Positions 1-9,818 of a DNA stretch of 64,000 nucleotides are shown here, piece by piece. Below the pieces are notes generated by a model. That model made no database searches. It was not told the DNA's origin and saw nothing but the letters and a program-made list of their open reading frames with translations. Made by a program: the position numbers and the translations under genes. Position 1 is the first letter of the stretch, and the number at the start of each line of letters is the position of its first letter. This DNA is from Burkholderiales bacterium PBB6 (GTDB taxonomy: Bacteria > Pseudomonadota > Gammaproteobacteria > Burkholderiales > Burkholderiaceae_C): NCBI GenBank assembly GCA_002255925.1, contig NKIH01000001.1:310001-374000 (forward strand). The letters are read 5' to 3'.

Positions 1-54
1 CGTACAGGTTTTGCACACAGCCAATCGGCCCATGTGCACCAGCGTGAGGACACC

Positions 55-834
55 ATGGCACCAGAGCCGGGCGACGTGCCCCGCCCCGAATTCATCGCCG
101 ACAGCATCGTCGACGCCATCCTGGCCGGGCGCCTGTCGCCGGGCGATCGCCTGGGCGAGCAGGCCCTGGCCGATGTGTATGGCGTCAGCCGCACGCTGAT
201 CCGTGAGGCCCTCGGCCGCCTGGCGGCGCGCGGCATGGTCGAGGTGTCGGCCCGCCGTGGCTGGTTCGTGGTGCAGCCTTCGCCGGTGGAAGCGCGTGAG
301 GCCTTCGAGGCACGCCTGGCCATCGAGACCGGGCTGCTGCAAAGCCGCCGTGGTGCACTCACTGCAGTGGACGTGGACCGCCTGCGCAGCCATGTGGCGG
401 ACGAGCAGGCCGCCATCGCCGAGGGGGATGCCGGCCGCCGCAGCTGGCTGCTGGGCGACTTCCATGTGTGCCTGGCCGAGACCTTGGGCAATGCGCTGCT
501 GGCCGAGATCCTGAAAGACCTCACGGCGCGCACCACGCTGATCGCCACGCTTTACCAATCCACCCACGCCGCGTCGCAGTCGTGCAGCGAGCACGCCGCC
601 ATCGTTGACGCACTGGCTGCAGGTGATTTGCCACTCGCCGCGCAGCGCCTGCGTGAGCACATCGGCGAGGTGGCCGATCACCTGGGCGCCCCACGCCACC
701 ACGATGCCTCGCTGCGCCAGGCCCTGGCGCCGGTGCCACAAGCCCAGGCACCACGCCGCCGGCTGTTCACCGATCTCTTGTCCCCCGCTTCTGTTGTTCC
801 ACCCGTCCCCCACCCTGAGGAGCTTTTGCCATGA
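55..834 (+). CDS. GntR-family (FadR/FCD) transcriptional regulator
   Basis: Predicted DNA-binding repressor of about 259 residues. The N-terminal winged helix-turn-helix (residues about 10-75) shows the GntR pattern, with a GDRLGEQALA segment followed by GVSRTLIREALGRLAARG. The following helical region (EARLAIETGLL onward, about 85-230) matches the FCD ligand-binding domain. The C-terminal 35 residues are a Pro/Ala-rich tail. ATG at 55 is preferred because GAGGA lies just upstream; a GTG at 34 in the same frame is the alternative. The stop overlaps the start of the ABC transporter binding protein by ATGA, so this regulator is probably co-transcribed with, and controls, that transporter. The ligand (an amino acid or small organic acid) is not deducible. 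Confidence 0.88.
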   Translation: MAPEPGDVPRPEFIADSIVDAILAGRLSPGDRLGEQALADVYGVSRTLIREALGRLAARGMVEVSARRGWFVVQPSPVEAREAFEARLAIETGLLQSRRGALTAVDVDRLRSHVADEQAAIAEGDAGRRSWLLGDFHVCLAETLGNALLAEILKDLTARTTLIATLYQSTHAASQSCSEHAAIVDALAAGDLPLAAQRLREHIGEVADHLGAPRHHDASLRQALAPVPQAQAPRRRLFTDLLSPASVVPPVPHPEELLP

Positions 835-1631
835 TCCGTTTCTCCGCCCGTGGCCGCCTGGCTGCCCTGTCGCTGCTGGCCGTGTGCAGCGTGTTCCCCC
901 TGAGTGCCGCCGCGCAGTCTGCGCTGGACGAGGTGCTGGCTCGCAAGGAAATCCGCATCGCCATCCCGACGGACTTTCCGCCCTACGGCTATGTGGGCAC
1001 CGACATGAAGCCGCAAGGCCTGGACATTGACATGGCGGGCTACATCGCCGGCAAGCTCGGCGTGAAGCTGGAGCTGGTGCCGGTGACCAGCGCGAACCGC
1101 ATCCCCTACCTGCAGACCAAGAAGGCCGATCTGGTGATCTCGACGCTGGGCAAGAACCCGGAGCGCGAGAAGGTGATCGACTTCACCGCGGCGTACTCGC
1201 CGTTTTTCCAGGCGGTGTTCGCCACCAAGTCGCTGCCGGTGAAGGGCGCGGCCGATCTGGCGGGCAAGTCGGTGGGCGTGACGCGCGGCGCCATCGAAGA
1301 CATGGAGCTGTCGAAGATCGCCCCGGCCACGGCCGACATCAAGCGCTTCGAAGACAACAACGCCACCGTGTCGGCGTTTGTCTCGGGCCAGGTGCAGGTG
1401 ATTGCCACCGGCGCCTCGGTGGCCGGCAACATGATCGCCCGCAACCCGCAGCTGGGCACCGAGTTCAAGTTCGTGTTGAAGGAATCGCCCAACCACATCG
1501 GCGTGGCCAAGGGCGAGGACAAGCTGCGCGAGAAGGTGAACGAGATCATCGCCGGCGCCAAGGCCAGCGGTGACCTCGACAAGATGGCCACCCGCTGGCT
1601 GGGCCGTCCGGCCGGCAACCTGCCGAACTGA
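831..1631 (+). CDS. Amino-acid ABC transporter, periplasmic substrate-binding protein
   Basis: A 266-residue periplasmic binding protein of the polar amino-acid (family 3, SBP_bac_3) type. It has a Sec signal peptide of roughly 28 residues ending in an AAAQ-like site with no lipobox cysteine, then the family start IRIAIPTDFPPYGYVG. Further family features are DIDMAGYIAGKLGVKLELV and the hinge region around VGVTRGAIED. It should capture a polar amino acid or related compound in the periplasm and deliver it to the two permeases encoded next. The start overlaps the GntR gene stop by four bases, which argues for translational coupling. The substrate cannot be named from sequence alone. Confidence 0.9.
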   Translation: MIRFSARGRLAALSLLAVCSVFPLSAAAQSALDEVLARKEIRIAIPTDFPPYGYVGTDMKPQGLDIDMAGYIAGKLGVKLELVPVTSANRIPYLQTKKADLVISTLGKNPEREKVIDFTAAYSPFFQAVFATKSLPVKGAADLAGKSVGVTRGAIEDMELSKIAPATADIKRFEDNNATVSAFVSGQVQVIATGASVAGNMIARNPQLGTEFKFVLKESPNHIGVAKGEDKLREKVNEIIAGAKASGDLDKMATRWLGRPAGNLPN

Positions 1632-1641
1632 GGCCCCCGCC

Positions 1642-2325
1642 GTGATCACGCTTGATTTCGCGGCGGTGCTGGTGGAGTGGCGCGCCCTGCTGCAGGGCGT
1701 TGCCATGACGCTGGGGCTGACGGCGGTGGCCACGCTGTTGGGGCTGGCGCTGGGCGTGGCCTGCGCCTGGTCTCGGCTGCAGGGGCCGGCTGCCTTGCGC
1801 TGGCTGGCGGCGACGTACGTGGAGCTCATCCGCAACACGCCGTTCATCGTCCAGCTGTTCTTCATCTTCTTCGGGTTGCCCGGCCTGGGCGTTCGGCTCA
1901 GCCCCGAGCAAGCGTCGGTGCTGGCCATGGTGATCAACCTTGGCGCCTACGCCGCGGAAATCATGCGCTCGGGCATCGAGGCCACGCCGCGCGGGCAATT
2001 GGAGGCCGCACGCAGCCTGGCGCTGAGCGAATGGCAGGTCTTCACCCGCGTGGTGCTGCCGCCCTCCATCGGCCGGGTGTGGCCGGCGCTGGTGAGCCAG
2101 ATCATCATCGTGATGCTGGGCTCGGCGGTGTGCGGCCAGATCGCCACCGCAGAGCTGAGCTACCAGGCCAACCTGATCCACAGCCGCAACTTCCGGGCGT
2201 TCGAAGCCACCATCGTGGCCACCGGCCTGTACCTGGCGCTGGCCGTGCTGCTGCGGCAGGTGCTGAACTGGCTCGGCCCGCTGTTGATCTTCGGGCGGGT
2301 TGCGCCCACCCACGGAGGCCACTGA
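1642..2325 (+). CDS. Amino-acid ABC transporter permease, HisM/GlnP family
   Basis: Inner-membrane permease of about 227 residues with several hydrophobic segments. It carries the family signatures ELIRNTPFIVQLFF and GIEATPRGQLEAARSLALS, the latter being the EAA loop that contacts the ATPase. A GTG start at 1642 is chosen: it follows the binding-protein stop by ten bases and has GAGG eight bases upstream. An in-frame upstream start would run back into the binding-protein gene and adds no membrane segment. It pairs with the second permease to form a heteromeric channel. Confidence 0.87.
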   Translation: MITLDFAAVLVEWRALLQGVAMTLGLTAVATLLGLALGVACAWSRLQGPAALRWLAATYVELIRNTPFIVQLFFIFFGLPGLGVRLSPEQASVLAMVINLGAYAAEIMRSGIEATPRGQLEAARSLALSEWQVFTRVVLPPSIGRVWPALVSQIIIVMLGSAVCGQIATAELSYQANLIHSRNFRAFEATIVATGLYLALAVLLRQVLNWLGPLLIFGRVAPTHGGH

Positions 2326-2326
2326 C

Positions 2327-2977
2327 ATGGTTGACTTCACCTGGTGGGACATCCTGCGCAACCTGCTGCTGGCGGCGCGCTGGACGGTGGCGCTCTCGCT
2401 CATCGCCCTGGTGGGCGGCGGCTTGCTGGGCGCGGCGCTGTTGCTGGCTCGCCTGGCACGCTGGCCGGGCGCGGCCACGGCCGTGTCGGCCTATGTGCAG
2501 CTGTTCCAGGGCACGCCGCTGCTGATGCAGTTGTTCCTTGCGTACTTCGGCTTTGCACTGCTGGGCGTGAACGTGTCGGCCTGGGTGGCGGCCGGCCTGG
2601 CGCTGACGCTGTACAGCAGCGCTTACCTGACCGAAATCTGGCGCGGCTGCGTGCAGGCCATTCCGCGTGGCCAGTGGGAGGCGGCAGACAGCCTGGCGTT
2701 GTCCTTCGGCGAAAAGATGCGCCACGTCATCGGCCCGCAGGCCTTGCGGCTGGCGATTGCGCCCACCGTGGGTTTTGCGGTGCAGGCGGTGAAGGGCACG
2801 GCGCTGGCGTCGGTCATCGGCTTTGTCGAGTTGACCAAGGCCGGCGGGATGATCACCAACGCCACCTTCCGCCCCTTCACCGTGTACGCCTTCGTGGCCC
2901 TGCTGTATTTCGCGCTGTGTTTCCCCCTGTCGGCCTGGAGCCGATCACTTGAAAGAAAGTTGCGCCGTGCACACTGA
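2327..2977 (+). CDS. Amino-acid ABC transporter permease, second subunit
   Basis: Second inner-membrane permease of the transporter, about 216 residues. It has the paired family motifs LFQGTPLLMQLFLAYFG and AIPRGQWEAADSLALS, the EAA loop. ATG at 2327 follows the first permease stop by one base and has a clear CGGAGG eight bases upstream. The 3' end overlaps the ATPase gene. Two permeases plus one ATPase and one binding protein is the standard polar amino-acid transporter composition. Confidence 0.87.
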   Translation: MVDFTWWDILRNLLLAARWTVALSLIALVGGGLLGAALLLARLARWPGAATAVSAYVQLFQGTPLLMQLFLAYFGFALLGVNVSAWVAAGLALTLYSSAYLTEIWRGCVQAIPRGQWEAADSLALSFGEKMRHVIGPQALRLAIAPTVGFAVQAVKGTALASVIGFVELTKAGGMITNATFRPFTVYAFVALLYFALCFPLSAWSRSLERKLRRAH

Positions 2978-3758
2978 ACTTCAAACTGAATTCGCCCACA
3001 CGACGGCCCCGGCTGCGCCGGCCCCGGATGCCGTGGTGCAGATCACCGGTCTGCGCAAACGCTACGGCAGCAACGAGGTGCTGAAGGGCATCGACCTGCA
3101 GGTGCGCCGCGGCGAGGTGGTGGTGATCATCGGCAAGAGCGGCTCGGGCAAGAGCACCTTGCTGCGCTGCGTGAACGGCCTCGAGGAGTTCCAGGAAGGC
3201 CAGTTGCAGGTGGACGGCCAGGCGCTGCGCCACGGCCATGCCCAGGCCATGCGCGAGCTGCGCCAGCACGTGGGCATGATCTTCCAGAACTTCAACCTGT
3301 TCCCGCACCTCTCGGTGGGCCGCAATGTGATGCTGGCGCCCTCGCTGGTGCAGAAGCGCGATGCCACCACCACCCAGGCGCAGGCCAAGGTGCTGCTGGA
3401 ACGCGTGGGCCTGGCCGACAAGTTCGACGCCTGGCCTGACCAGCTCTCGGGCGGGCAGCAGCAGCGCGTGGCGATTGCCCGGGCGCTGGCCATGCAGCCG
3501 GCCGTGCTGCTGTGCGACGAGATCACCTCCGCCCTCGACCCCGAGCTGGTGGGCGAGGTGCTGAAAGTGGTGGAGGGCCTGGCCGACGAAGGCATGACGC
3601 TGATGATGGTCACCCATGAAATGAGCTTCGCGCGCAAGGTGGCCGACCGCGTCGTCTTCATGCATGCCGGGCGCATCCATGAGGTGGGCCCGCCGGAGCA
3701 GATTTTTGGCGCGCCGGCCACGCCCGAGTTGCAGCAATTCATCACGGCGCTGCATTGA
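2967..3758 (+). CDS. Amino-acid ABC transporter ATP-binding protein
   Basis: Cytoplasmic ATPase that powers the transporter. Walker A is GKSGSGKST, the Q-loop is QNFNLFPHLSV, the signature is LSGGQQQRVAIARAL, Walker B is LLCDEITSALDPE and the switch histidine lies in VTHEMSFA. This is the GlnQ/HisP pattern. The start is uncertain: GTG 2967 gives an 11-base overlap with the permease, TTG 2949 a 29-base overlap. The core fold begins near VQITGLRKRYG, so the first 20-25 residues are a non-conserved extension. It closes the five-gene transport operon. Confidence 0.9.
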   Translation: MHTELQTEFAHTTAPAAPAPDAVVQITGLRKRYGSNEVLKGIDLQVRRGEVVVIIGKSGSGKSTLLRCVNGLEEFQEGQLQVDGQALRHGHAQAMRELRQHVGMIFQNFNLFPHLSVGRNVMLAPSLVQKRDATTTQAQAKVLLERVGLADKFDAWPDQLSGGQQQRVAIARALAMQPAVLLCDEITSALDPELVGEVLKVVEGLADEGMTLMMVTHEMSFARKVADRVVFMHAGRIHEVGPPEQIFGAPATPELQQFITALH

Positions 3759-3856
3759 CGCACCGGTGCTGTGGCAAGGCCGGGTGAGCAGGGGAAACCC
3801 ACCCCCGGTATCATGGCCGGTTGCCCTCGCCGCGCCTTTGCGGCCACTTGCCTGCC

Positions 3857-6766
3857 ATGTCCACCACGCCTCCGTTCCCGCCCGCCATGCCTGCCCTGGC
3901 CCACGCCACCACGATTTCCGTGCGTGGCGCCCGTACCCACAACCTGAAAAACATCGACCTGGACTTGCCCAAGCACGCGCTGGTGGTGATCACGGGCTTG
4001 TCCGGTTCGGGTAAATCGAGCCTGGCGTTCGACACGCTGTACGCCGAGGGCCAGCGCCGCTACGTGGAAAGCCTGTCGGCCTACGCGCGGCAGTTCCTGC
4101 AGCTGATGGACAAGCCGGATGTGGACGTGATCGAGGGTCTGTCGCCCGCGATTTCCATCGAGCAGAAGGCCACCAGCCACAACCCGCGCTCCACCGTGGG
4201 CACGGTCACCGAGATCCACGACTACCTGCGCCTGCTGTACGCCCGCGCCGGCACGCCGTTCTGCCCCGACCACGGCCTGGCGCTGCAGGCCCAGAGCGTC
4301 AGCCAGATGGTGGATGCGGTGCTGGCGCTGCCCGAGGGCACCAAGCTGATGGTGCTGGCCCCGGTGGTGCGTGACCGCAAGGGCGAGTTCGTCGAGCTCT
4401 TCCAGGACATGCAGGCACAGGGCTACGTACGCTTCCGGGTCGATGGGCAGATCCTGGATGCGGCCGATGTGCCGGCACTGAAGAAGGCGGAGAAGCACGA
4501 CATCGACGTGGTGGTCGACCGGCTCAAGACCGCCGAGGGCATGAAGCAGCGCCTGGCGGAAAGCTTCGAGGCCGCGCTGCGCATCGCCGATGGCCGGGCC
4601 ATCGGCTACGAGATGGACGGCGGGCGCGAGCACCTGTTCTCGGCCAAGTACGGCTGCCCGGTGTGCAGCTATTCGCTGTCAGAGCTGGAGCCGCGCCTGT
4701 TCTCGTTCAACTCGCCGGTGGGTGCCTGCCCGCACTGCGACGGTCTGGGCATGCAGACGGTGTTCGACCCCGAGCGCGTGGTGGCGTTTCCGTCGCTGTC
4801 GCTGGGCTCCGGCGCCATCAAGGGCTGGGACCGCCGCAATGGCTACACCTTCTCGATGCTGGAGAGCGTCGGTCGGCATCTGAATGTCGACATCGACCTG
4901 CCGTTTGAAGAGCTGCCCGAGCGCGCCCGCCAGGTCGTGCTGTATGGCTCCGGCGAGGAAGAGATCGAGTTCACCTACGAAGCCGAAGGCAAGAACGGCA
5001 AGACGCGCAGCGTGAAGCGCGCGCATCCGTTCGAGGGCGTGATTCCCAACTTCGAGCGCCGCTACAAGGAAACCGATTCGGTGGCCGTGCGCGAAGACCT
5101 GGCCCGCTATCAAAGCGCCAAGCCCTGCGGCCACTGCGGTGGTTCCCGCCTGCGCAAGGAAGCCCGCAATGTGTTCATTCCGGGCAGCGACGCCGACCGC
5201 GGCAAGCCCATCTTCGAGGTGGAGCACCTGACGCTGGCCGGCGCACTCGACTGGTTCAGCAACCTGCAGCTCACGGGCGCCAAGGCCGAGATCGCCGACA
5301 AGGTCGTGCGCGAGATTCGCTCACGCCTGCGCTTCCTGAACGACGTGGGCCTGAACTACCTGAGCCTGGACCGCAGCGCTGACACGCTCAGCGGCGGCGA
5401 GGCCCAGCGCATCCGGCTGGCCAGCCAGATCGGCTCCGGTCTGACGGGCGTGATGTACGTGCTCGATGAGCCCAGCATCGGCCTGCACCAGCGCGACAAC
5501 GAACGCCTCATCGGCACCTTGCAGCACCTGCGCAACCTCGGCAATTCGGTGCTGGTGGTGGAGCACGACGAAGACATGATCCGCGCTGCCGACTGGTGCG
5601 TGGACATGGGCCCGGGCGCCGGCAAGCACGGTGGCCGGGTGATGGCCAGCGGCACGCCGGCTGAAGTGGCGGCCAATCCCGATTCGCTGACGGGCCAATA
5701 CCTGGGCCGGGTGTTGCGCATCGCGGTGCCGGAGCGCCGCCACACGCTGGCCGACATGGCGGATCCGCGCACGCTGAAGATCGTCAATGCGCGTGGCCAC
5801 AACCTGAAGAACGTGACGGTCGAGATCCCGGTCGGCCTGCTGACCTGCGTGACCGGTGTGTCGGGTTCCGGCAAGAGCACGCTGGTGAACGACACGCTCT
5901 ACACGGCCGTGGCGCGCAAGCTCTACAACAGCCATGCCGAGCCCGAGGCGCATGACAGCATCGAGGGCCTGGAGGCCTTCGACAAGGTCATCAACGTCGA
6001 CCAGAGCCCGATCGGCCGCACGCCGCGCTCGAACCCCGCCACCTACACCGGCCTGTTCACGCCCATCCGCGAGCTCTTCGCCGAAGTGCCGGCCGCGCGC
6101 GAGCGTGGTTACGGCGCAGGTCGCTTCAGCTTCAACGTGGCCGGTGGCCGCTGCGAGGCCTGCCAGGGCGACGGCGTCATCAAGGTGGAAATGCATTTCC
6201 TGCCGGACGTGTACGTGCCGTGCGACGTGTGCCAGGGCAAGCGCTACAACCGCGAGACGCTGGAGATCCTCTACAAGGGCAAGAACATCGCCCAGGTGCT
6301 GGAGCTGACGGTGGAAGACGCCCACGGCTACTTCAACGCCGTGCCGAGCATCGCGCGCAAGCTGCAGACGCTGCTCGATGTGGGCCTGGGCTACATCACG
6401 CTGGGCCAGAGCGCGACCACGCTCTCGGGCGGTGAGGCGCAGCGCGTGAAGCTGGCGCTGGAGTTGTCCAAGCGCGATACCGGCCGCACGCTGTACATCC
6501 TCGACGAGCCGACCACCGGCCTGCACTTCGCCGACATCCAGCTGCTGCTCAAGGTGCTGCACCAGCTGCGTGACGCCGGCAATACCGTGGTCATCATCGA
6601 GCACAACCTGGACGTCATCAAGACGGCGGACTGGCTGATCGACATGGGCCCGGAAGGCGGCTCGGGCGGCGGCACCGTGCTGTCAGAGGGTGCGCCCGAA
6701 GTGATTGCGGCCTGCGCCGCCAGCCACACCGGCCGCTTCCTCAAGACCTTGCTGGCTGAAGGCTGA
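3857..6766 (+). CDS. uvrA: Excinuclease ABC subunit A
   Basis: Damage-recognition ATPase of nucleotide excision repair, about 969 residues, slightly longer than the usual 940 because of a 20-residue N-terminal extension. Two ABC modules are complete. Module one has Walker [10 protein letters not shown] (about 47-55), the zinc pair [20 protein letters not shown] and [12 protein letters not shown]. Module two has [10 protein letters not shown], zinc cysteines in CEACQGDG and [18 protein letters not shown] and [15 protein letters not shown] 3857 is chosen; ATG 3887 is possible. A TATCAT at 3809-3814 could be a -10 element. No LexA-type CTG-N10-CAG box was noticed just upstream. Confidence 0.97.
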   Translation: MSTTPPFPPAMPALAHATTISVRGARTHNLKNIDLDLPKHALVVITGLSGSGKSSLAFDTLYAEGQRRYVESLSAYARQFLQLMDKPDVDVIEGLSPAISIEQKATSHNPRSTVGTVTEIHDYLRLLYARAGTPFCPDHGLALQAQSVSQMVDAVLALPEGTKLMVLAPVVRDRKGEFVELFQDMQAQGYVRFRVDGQILDAADVPALKKAEKHDIDVVVDRLKTAEGMKQRLAESFEAALRIADGRAIGYEMDGGREHLFSAKYGCPVCSYSLSELEPRLFSFNSPVGACPHCDGLGMQTVFDPERVVAFPSLSLGSGAIKGWDRRNGYTFSMLESVGRHLNVDIDLPFEELPERARQVVLYGSGEEEIEFTYEAEGKNGKTRSVKRAHPFEGVIPNFERRYKETDSVAVREDLARYQSAKPCGHCGGSRLRKEARNVFIPGSDADRGKPIFEVEHLTLAGALDWFSNLQLTGAKAEIADKVVREIRSRLRFLNDVGLNYLSLDRSADTLSGGEAQRIRLASQIGSGLTGVMYVLDEPSIGLHQRDNERLIGTLQHLRNLGNSVLVVEHDEDMIRAADWCVDMGPGAGKHGGRVMASGTPAEVAANPDSLTGQYLGRVLRIAVPERRHTLADMADPRTLKIVNARGHNLKNVTVEIPVGLLTCVTGVSGSGKSTLVNDTLYTAVARKLYNSHAEPEAHDSIEGLEAFDKVINVDQSPIGRTPRSNPATYTGLFTPIRELFAEVPAARERGYGAGRFSFNVAGGRCEACQGDGVIKVEMHFLPDVYVPCDVCQGKRYNRETLEILYKGKNIAQVLELTVEDAHGYFNAVPSIARKLQTLLDVGLGYITLGQSATTLSGGEAQRVKLALELSKRDTGRTLYILDEPTTGLHFADIQLLLKVLHQLRDAGNTVVIIEHNLDVIKTADWLIDMGPEGGSGGGTVLSEGAPEVIAACAASHTGRFLKTLLAEG

Positions 6767-6904
6767 AACGGCGCGCAGCGGCTTGCAGTCGATTGCAAGC
6801 TGCAAGTGTGCGGAGTTGTGTGAAAGCGGTTGTCCGGCGAGGAAAGTGACACGAGAATGTTGCTTTCGCCATCACGTGCGGCCGCACAACGCGCCGCCTG
6901 AACG

Positions 6905-8959
6905 ATGCACCCTTCGACCGAACCGGCTGTGATGGACGCCCCGCTGCGGCTGGAGGTGTTGCAGTCGGTGGACCTCATCGATCGACCGACCGACCGGGCG
7001 CTGCAAGACCTGGTCGAGCTCGTCGCCGAGCTCACCGGCAGCGCAGTGGTGGTGTTGAGCCTGGTTGGTTCGCAGCAGGTGCATCACCTGGCGCGGGTGG
7101 GCTGGCTGCCGGAGCAGACCCCTTATGCCCAGGCCTACTGCAGCCTGGCCATCGAGTGCGGTGACTGGGTCGAGGTGGCCGATGTTCGCGTGGACCCGCG
7201 GTTTGCGCAGGTCACGCCAGCGGAAGGCGGCCCGTCGTGGCGCCACTATGCGGCGCAGGTGCTGATGCTCGACGGCGTGGCCGTGGGCACCCTGTGCGTG
7301 ATGGACGAAGGCACGACGCTGTTGTCGAGCGCCGCGCGCGCACAGCTGCAACGCTGCGCGAAGATCGCCTGCTCTGCACTGGCGCAGCGCCGCCAGCTGT
7401 ACCAGTTGCAGCTGCAGGCAGGCCGCTTGCACGACCTGGCGCGCGCGTCCGGCGACTGGATGTGGGAGCTGGATGAACAGTTGCGCTGCAACTGGATTTC
7501 CGGTGACTTTGAAGCCGCCACCGGCAGCGGCACGGCCGCGGCCCTGAACCGCCAGATGGACGATGAGCCCTTGGTGGACGCGCTTGGCCAGCCCGTGGTG
7601 CCTGCCCGGGGTTTGCGCGAGCTGCTGAGCCAGCGCATGGCTTTTTCCCGGGTGCTGACACGCTTCGATGCCGGCGCATCCGAGGTGCGGTATCTGTCGC
7701 GCAGCGCGGTGCCGGTGTTTGACGCCGATGGCCTGTTCCGTGGTTATCGGGGTACCACGCGCAACGTCACGGCCGGCATCGTGCTGGAGCAGCAGATGCA
7801 GGAACGTGCTCTGCTGCAGCGTGACAAGGAAGCCGCCGAGCGCATCAGCCAGGCACGCAGCGCGTTCCTCTCACGGGTCAGCCATGAGCTGCGCACGCCG
7901 ATGAATGCGGTGCTCGGCTTCGCGCAGCTGATGACGCAGGACACCGAGCAGCCCTTGCAAGGCCTGCAGGCCCAGCGCCTGACGAGCATCTTGCGGGCAG
8001 GTCGCTCGCTGATGGCGCAGATCGATGATCTGCTGGAGATTGCCGAGCTGCAGCGCGGCGCCCGCACCTTGCGAACCGATGCCGTGCCGCTGGCGCCGCT
8101 GGTGCTGCGTTGTCTTGCCAAATGGGCGGCCGAGGCACAGACGGCCGAGGTGGCGCTCCAGACGGAGGTGCCTGAAGGCCTGCTGGCGTTGGGTGATGCC
8201 GAGGCCGTGGCGCAGGTGCTGGACCAGCTTGTTTCCAACGCCATTCGCTACAACCGCCCGGGTGGCCGGGTGCGCGTCAGTGCCGCCATCGCGCCCGCCG
8301 GGTTGATCGAGCTGAGCGTGCAGGACGACGGCCCCGGCCTGGCGCCTCAAGGGCTGCAGCAGCTTTTCACGCCGTTCGCGCAGCCCGCCGGCCCACGCGC
8401 CTTGACTGGCACGGGCCTGGGCCTGGTGCTGGTGCGTGAGTTGGTGGTGCGCATGCATGGCCACGTGACAGCGCACAGTGAACTCGGCGTGGGCACCAGC
8501 CTGACGGTGGCCTTGCCGGCCGCGCCGGGCAGCGTGGCAGGCACGCCAGCTGATCGGACCCCGGCGCCAACCTCGACCCGGGTGCACCAGGTGCTGTACA
8601 TCGAGGACGAGCCGCTCAACGTCGTGCTGATGCAGGAAATCTTCCGCGGCCATGCCCAGTGGCAACTGCATGTGGCCCGGGATGGTGGCGAGGGGGTCGA
8701 GATGGCAAGAACGCTGCGACCTGACCTGGCCCTCGTCGACATGAACCTGCCGGACTTCAACGGGCTGGAAGTGCTGCGGCGCCTGCGCGCAGACGAGGTG
8801 ACGCGGGCCATGCCCTGCATCGCCTTGTCGGCAGATGCGATGGTCGAGCAGATCGAGACGGCGCTGGCTGCCGGCTTTGATGACTACTGGACCAAGCCCA
8901 TCGATCTGGCCGGCTTGATGCCCGCGCTGGCGCGTGCGGTGGCCGGGCCGGCGGGTTGA
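6905..8959 (+). CDS. Soluble hybrid histidine kinase (GAF - PAS-like - HisKA - HATPase - receiver)
   Basis: A 684-residue sensor with no membrane segment, so it should sense a cytoplasmic signal. Residues about 25-165 form a GAF domain (RPTDRALQDLV, CSLAIE, GTLCVMDE). Residues about 175-295 are PAS-like. The dimerisation domain carries phospho-acceptor His327 in SHELRTPMNAVLGFAQ. The ATPase domain has an N-box VSNAIRYNRPGG, DDGPGLAP and GTGLGLVLV. A C-terminal receiver (from about 560) has IEDEP, phospho-Asp in LVDMNLPDFNGLEVL and Lys in YWTKPID. There is no phosphotransfer domain or cognate regulator nearby, so output must go through partners elsewhere. It stands alone, with 138 bases separating it from uvrA. 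Confidence 0.88.
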   Translation: MHPSTEPAVMDAPLRLEVLQSVDLIDRPTDRALQDLVELVAELTGSAVVVLSLVGSQQVHHLARVGWLPEQTPYAQAYCSLAIECGDWVEVADVRVDPRFAQVTPAEGGPSWRHYAAQVLMLDGVAVGTLCVMDEGTTLLSSAARAQLQRCAKIACSALAQRRQLYQLQLQAGRLHDLARASGDWMWELDEQLRCNWISGDFEAATGSGTAAALNRQMDDEPLVDALGQPVVPARGLRELLSQRMAFSRVLTRFDAGASEVRYLSRSAVPVFDADGLFRGYRGTTRNVTAGIVLEQQMQERALLQRDKEAAERISQARSAFLSRVSHELRTPMNAVLGFAQLMTQDTEQPLQGLQAQRLTSILRAGRSLMAQIDDLLEIAELQRGARTLRTDAVPLAPLVLRCLAKWAAEAQTAEVALQTEVPEGLLALGDAEAVAQVLDQLVSNAIRYNRPGGRVRVSAAIAPAGLIELSVQDDGPGLAPQGLQQLFTPFAQPAGPRALTGTGLGLVLVRELVVRMHGHVTAHSELGVGTSLTVALPAAPGSVAGTPADRTPAPTSTRVHQVLYIEDEPLNVVLMQEIFRGHAQWQLHVARDGGEGVEMARTLRPDLALVDMNLPDFNGLEVLRRLRADEVTRAMPCIALSADAMVEQIETALAAGFDDYWTKPIDLAGLMPALARAVAGPAG

Positions 8960-8989
8960 TCTGACGCGGCTGAGAACGGCCGCTGAAAA

Positions 8990-9017
8990 GAAAAAAGCCG
9001 ACGCGTTGGCGCCGGCT
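8990..9017 (-). terminator. Rho-independent terminator of the SWIB gene
   Basis: Read on the minus strand, a 9-bp stem (AGCCGGCGC with GCGTCGGCT, one G-T wobble) with a four-base loop is followed at once by six T residues. It lies 38 bases past the stop of the SWIB gene. On the plus strand it is not followed by T residues, so it should terminate only the minus-strand transcript. Confidence 0.8.
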
Positions 9018-9054
9018 TCGGGTTGGCAAGGCCGCGTGAGCGGCCCGTGCCAGA

Positions 9055-9489
9055 TCAGCTCAGGTGGCTGTTGATCAGCTTGGTCATCTCGAACATCGAG
9101 ACTTGAGCCTTTTTGAAGATTTCCTTCAGCTTGGCGTCTGCATTGATCATGGTCTTTTGGGCCTTGTCTTGCAGCTCATGCTTCTTGATGTATTCCCAGA
9201 CCTTCTTGGTCACTTCGGTACGCGGCACAGCCTTGTCACCGATGATGGCGGCCAGATGGGCGCTGGGGGTCATCGCCTTCATGAAGGCAGCGTTCGGAGT
9301 GCGCTTCTTTGCAGGAGCAGCAGCCTTCTTCGCAGGAGCAGCCTTCTTGGCAGCAGGAGCTGCAGCAGCAGCCTTCTTGGCCGGAGCGGCCTTCTTTGCA
9401 GGAGCAGCAGCCGCCTTCACGGGCGCAGCAGCCTTCTTCGCCGGGGCGGCGGCCTTCTTGGCCGGAGCGGCCTTCTTTGCAGTTGCCAT
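9055..9489 (-). CDS. SWIB/MDM2-domain protein with histone H1-like Lys/Ala-rich tail
   Basis: About 144 residues. The N-terminal 60 or so residues consist almost only of Ala, Lys and Pro in repeats of the KKAAPAKKAAAPAKK type, like bacterial histone H1-like proteins (AlgP, HC1/HC2), and should bind DNA non-specifically. The C-terminal 75-80 residues form a SWIB domain, with markers GDKAVPRTEVTKKVWEYIKK, then INADAKLKEIF and VSMFEMTKLINSHL. ATG 9489 is chosen over the upstream ATGs because GGAGAG sits seven bases before it. The likely role is nucleoid organisation or chromatin-like regulation; bacterial SWIB function is poorly understood. It is monocistronic with its own terminator. Confidence 0.88.
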   Translation of the reverse strand: MATAKKAAPAKKAAAPAKKAAAPVKAAAAPAKKAAPAKKAAAAAPAAKKAAPAKKAAAPAKKRTPNAAFMKAMTPSAHLAAIIGDKAVPRTEVTKKVWEYIKKHELQDKAQKTMINADAKLKEIFKKAQVSMFEMTKLINSHLS

Positions 9490-9818
9490 TTGGATTCTCT
9501 CCATCAAAAAAATGTTGATGTGCCGGGACTGGGCGAAAGCCGCGTGAGCCTTCGATTCTCTGCAGTGCCACAGCGCAATGAATGGTACTGCCTGTGCAGG
9601 GGGCTGAGAAGCAGGTTTCCCTCGTAAAAACTGCTTTCTCTCCTCTGGAACGCGCTTTTTTGTGGCACCGCAACGTCAAACAGCGTTCTTGTGCTGGTTT
9701 TCACTCGTGGAGGATACGGTGACGGGTATCTTTGACGGGTTGGCGCTTCGGGGGATTGAATCGCCTTGCGCCGCCCCCAGAATGGCAGCTCTGTATTCAA
9801 CGTGGGAGCTTGTCTGTC
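9490..9818. other. Intergenic region between the SWIB gene and the DUF360/holin-like gene
   Basis: About 330 bases without a convincing gene. It must hold the two divergent promoters. Near the SWIB start there is an A/T-rich tract (TCAAAAAAATGTTGA, which contains the inverted repeat TCAA-TTGA) just upstream of the ribosome-binding site. I could not assign convincing -35/-10 pairs. The reading frames here do not resemble proteins and are low complexity. Confidence 0.5.

Noticed and set aside
6767-6830. Terminator after uvrA from the CTTGCA/TGCAAG repeat
   Set aside because: The stem is six base pairs and no T-run follows, so it is not supported as an intrinsic terminator.
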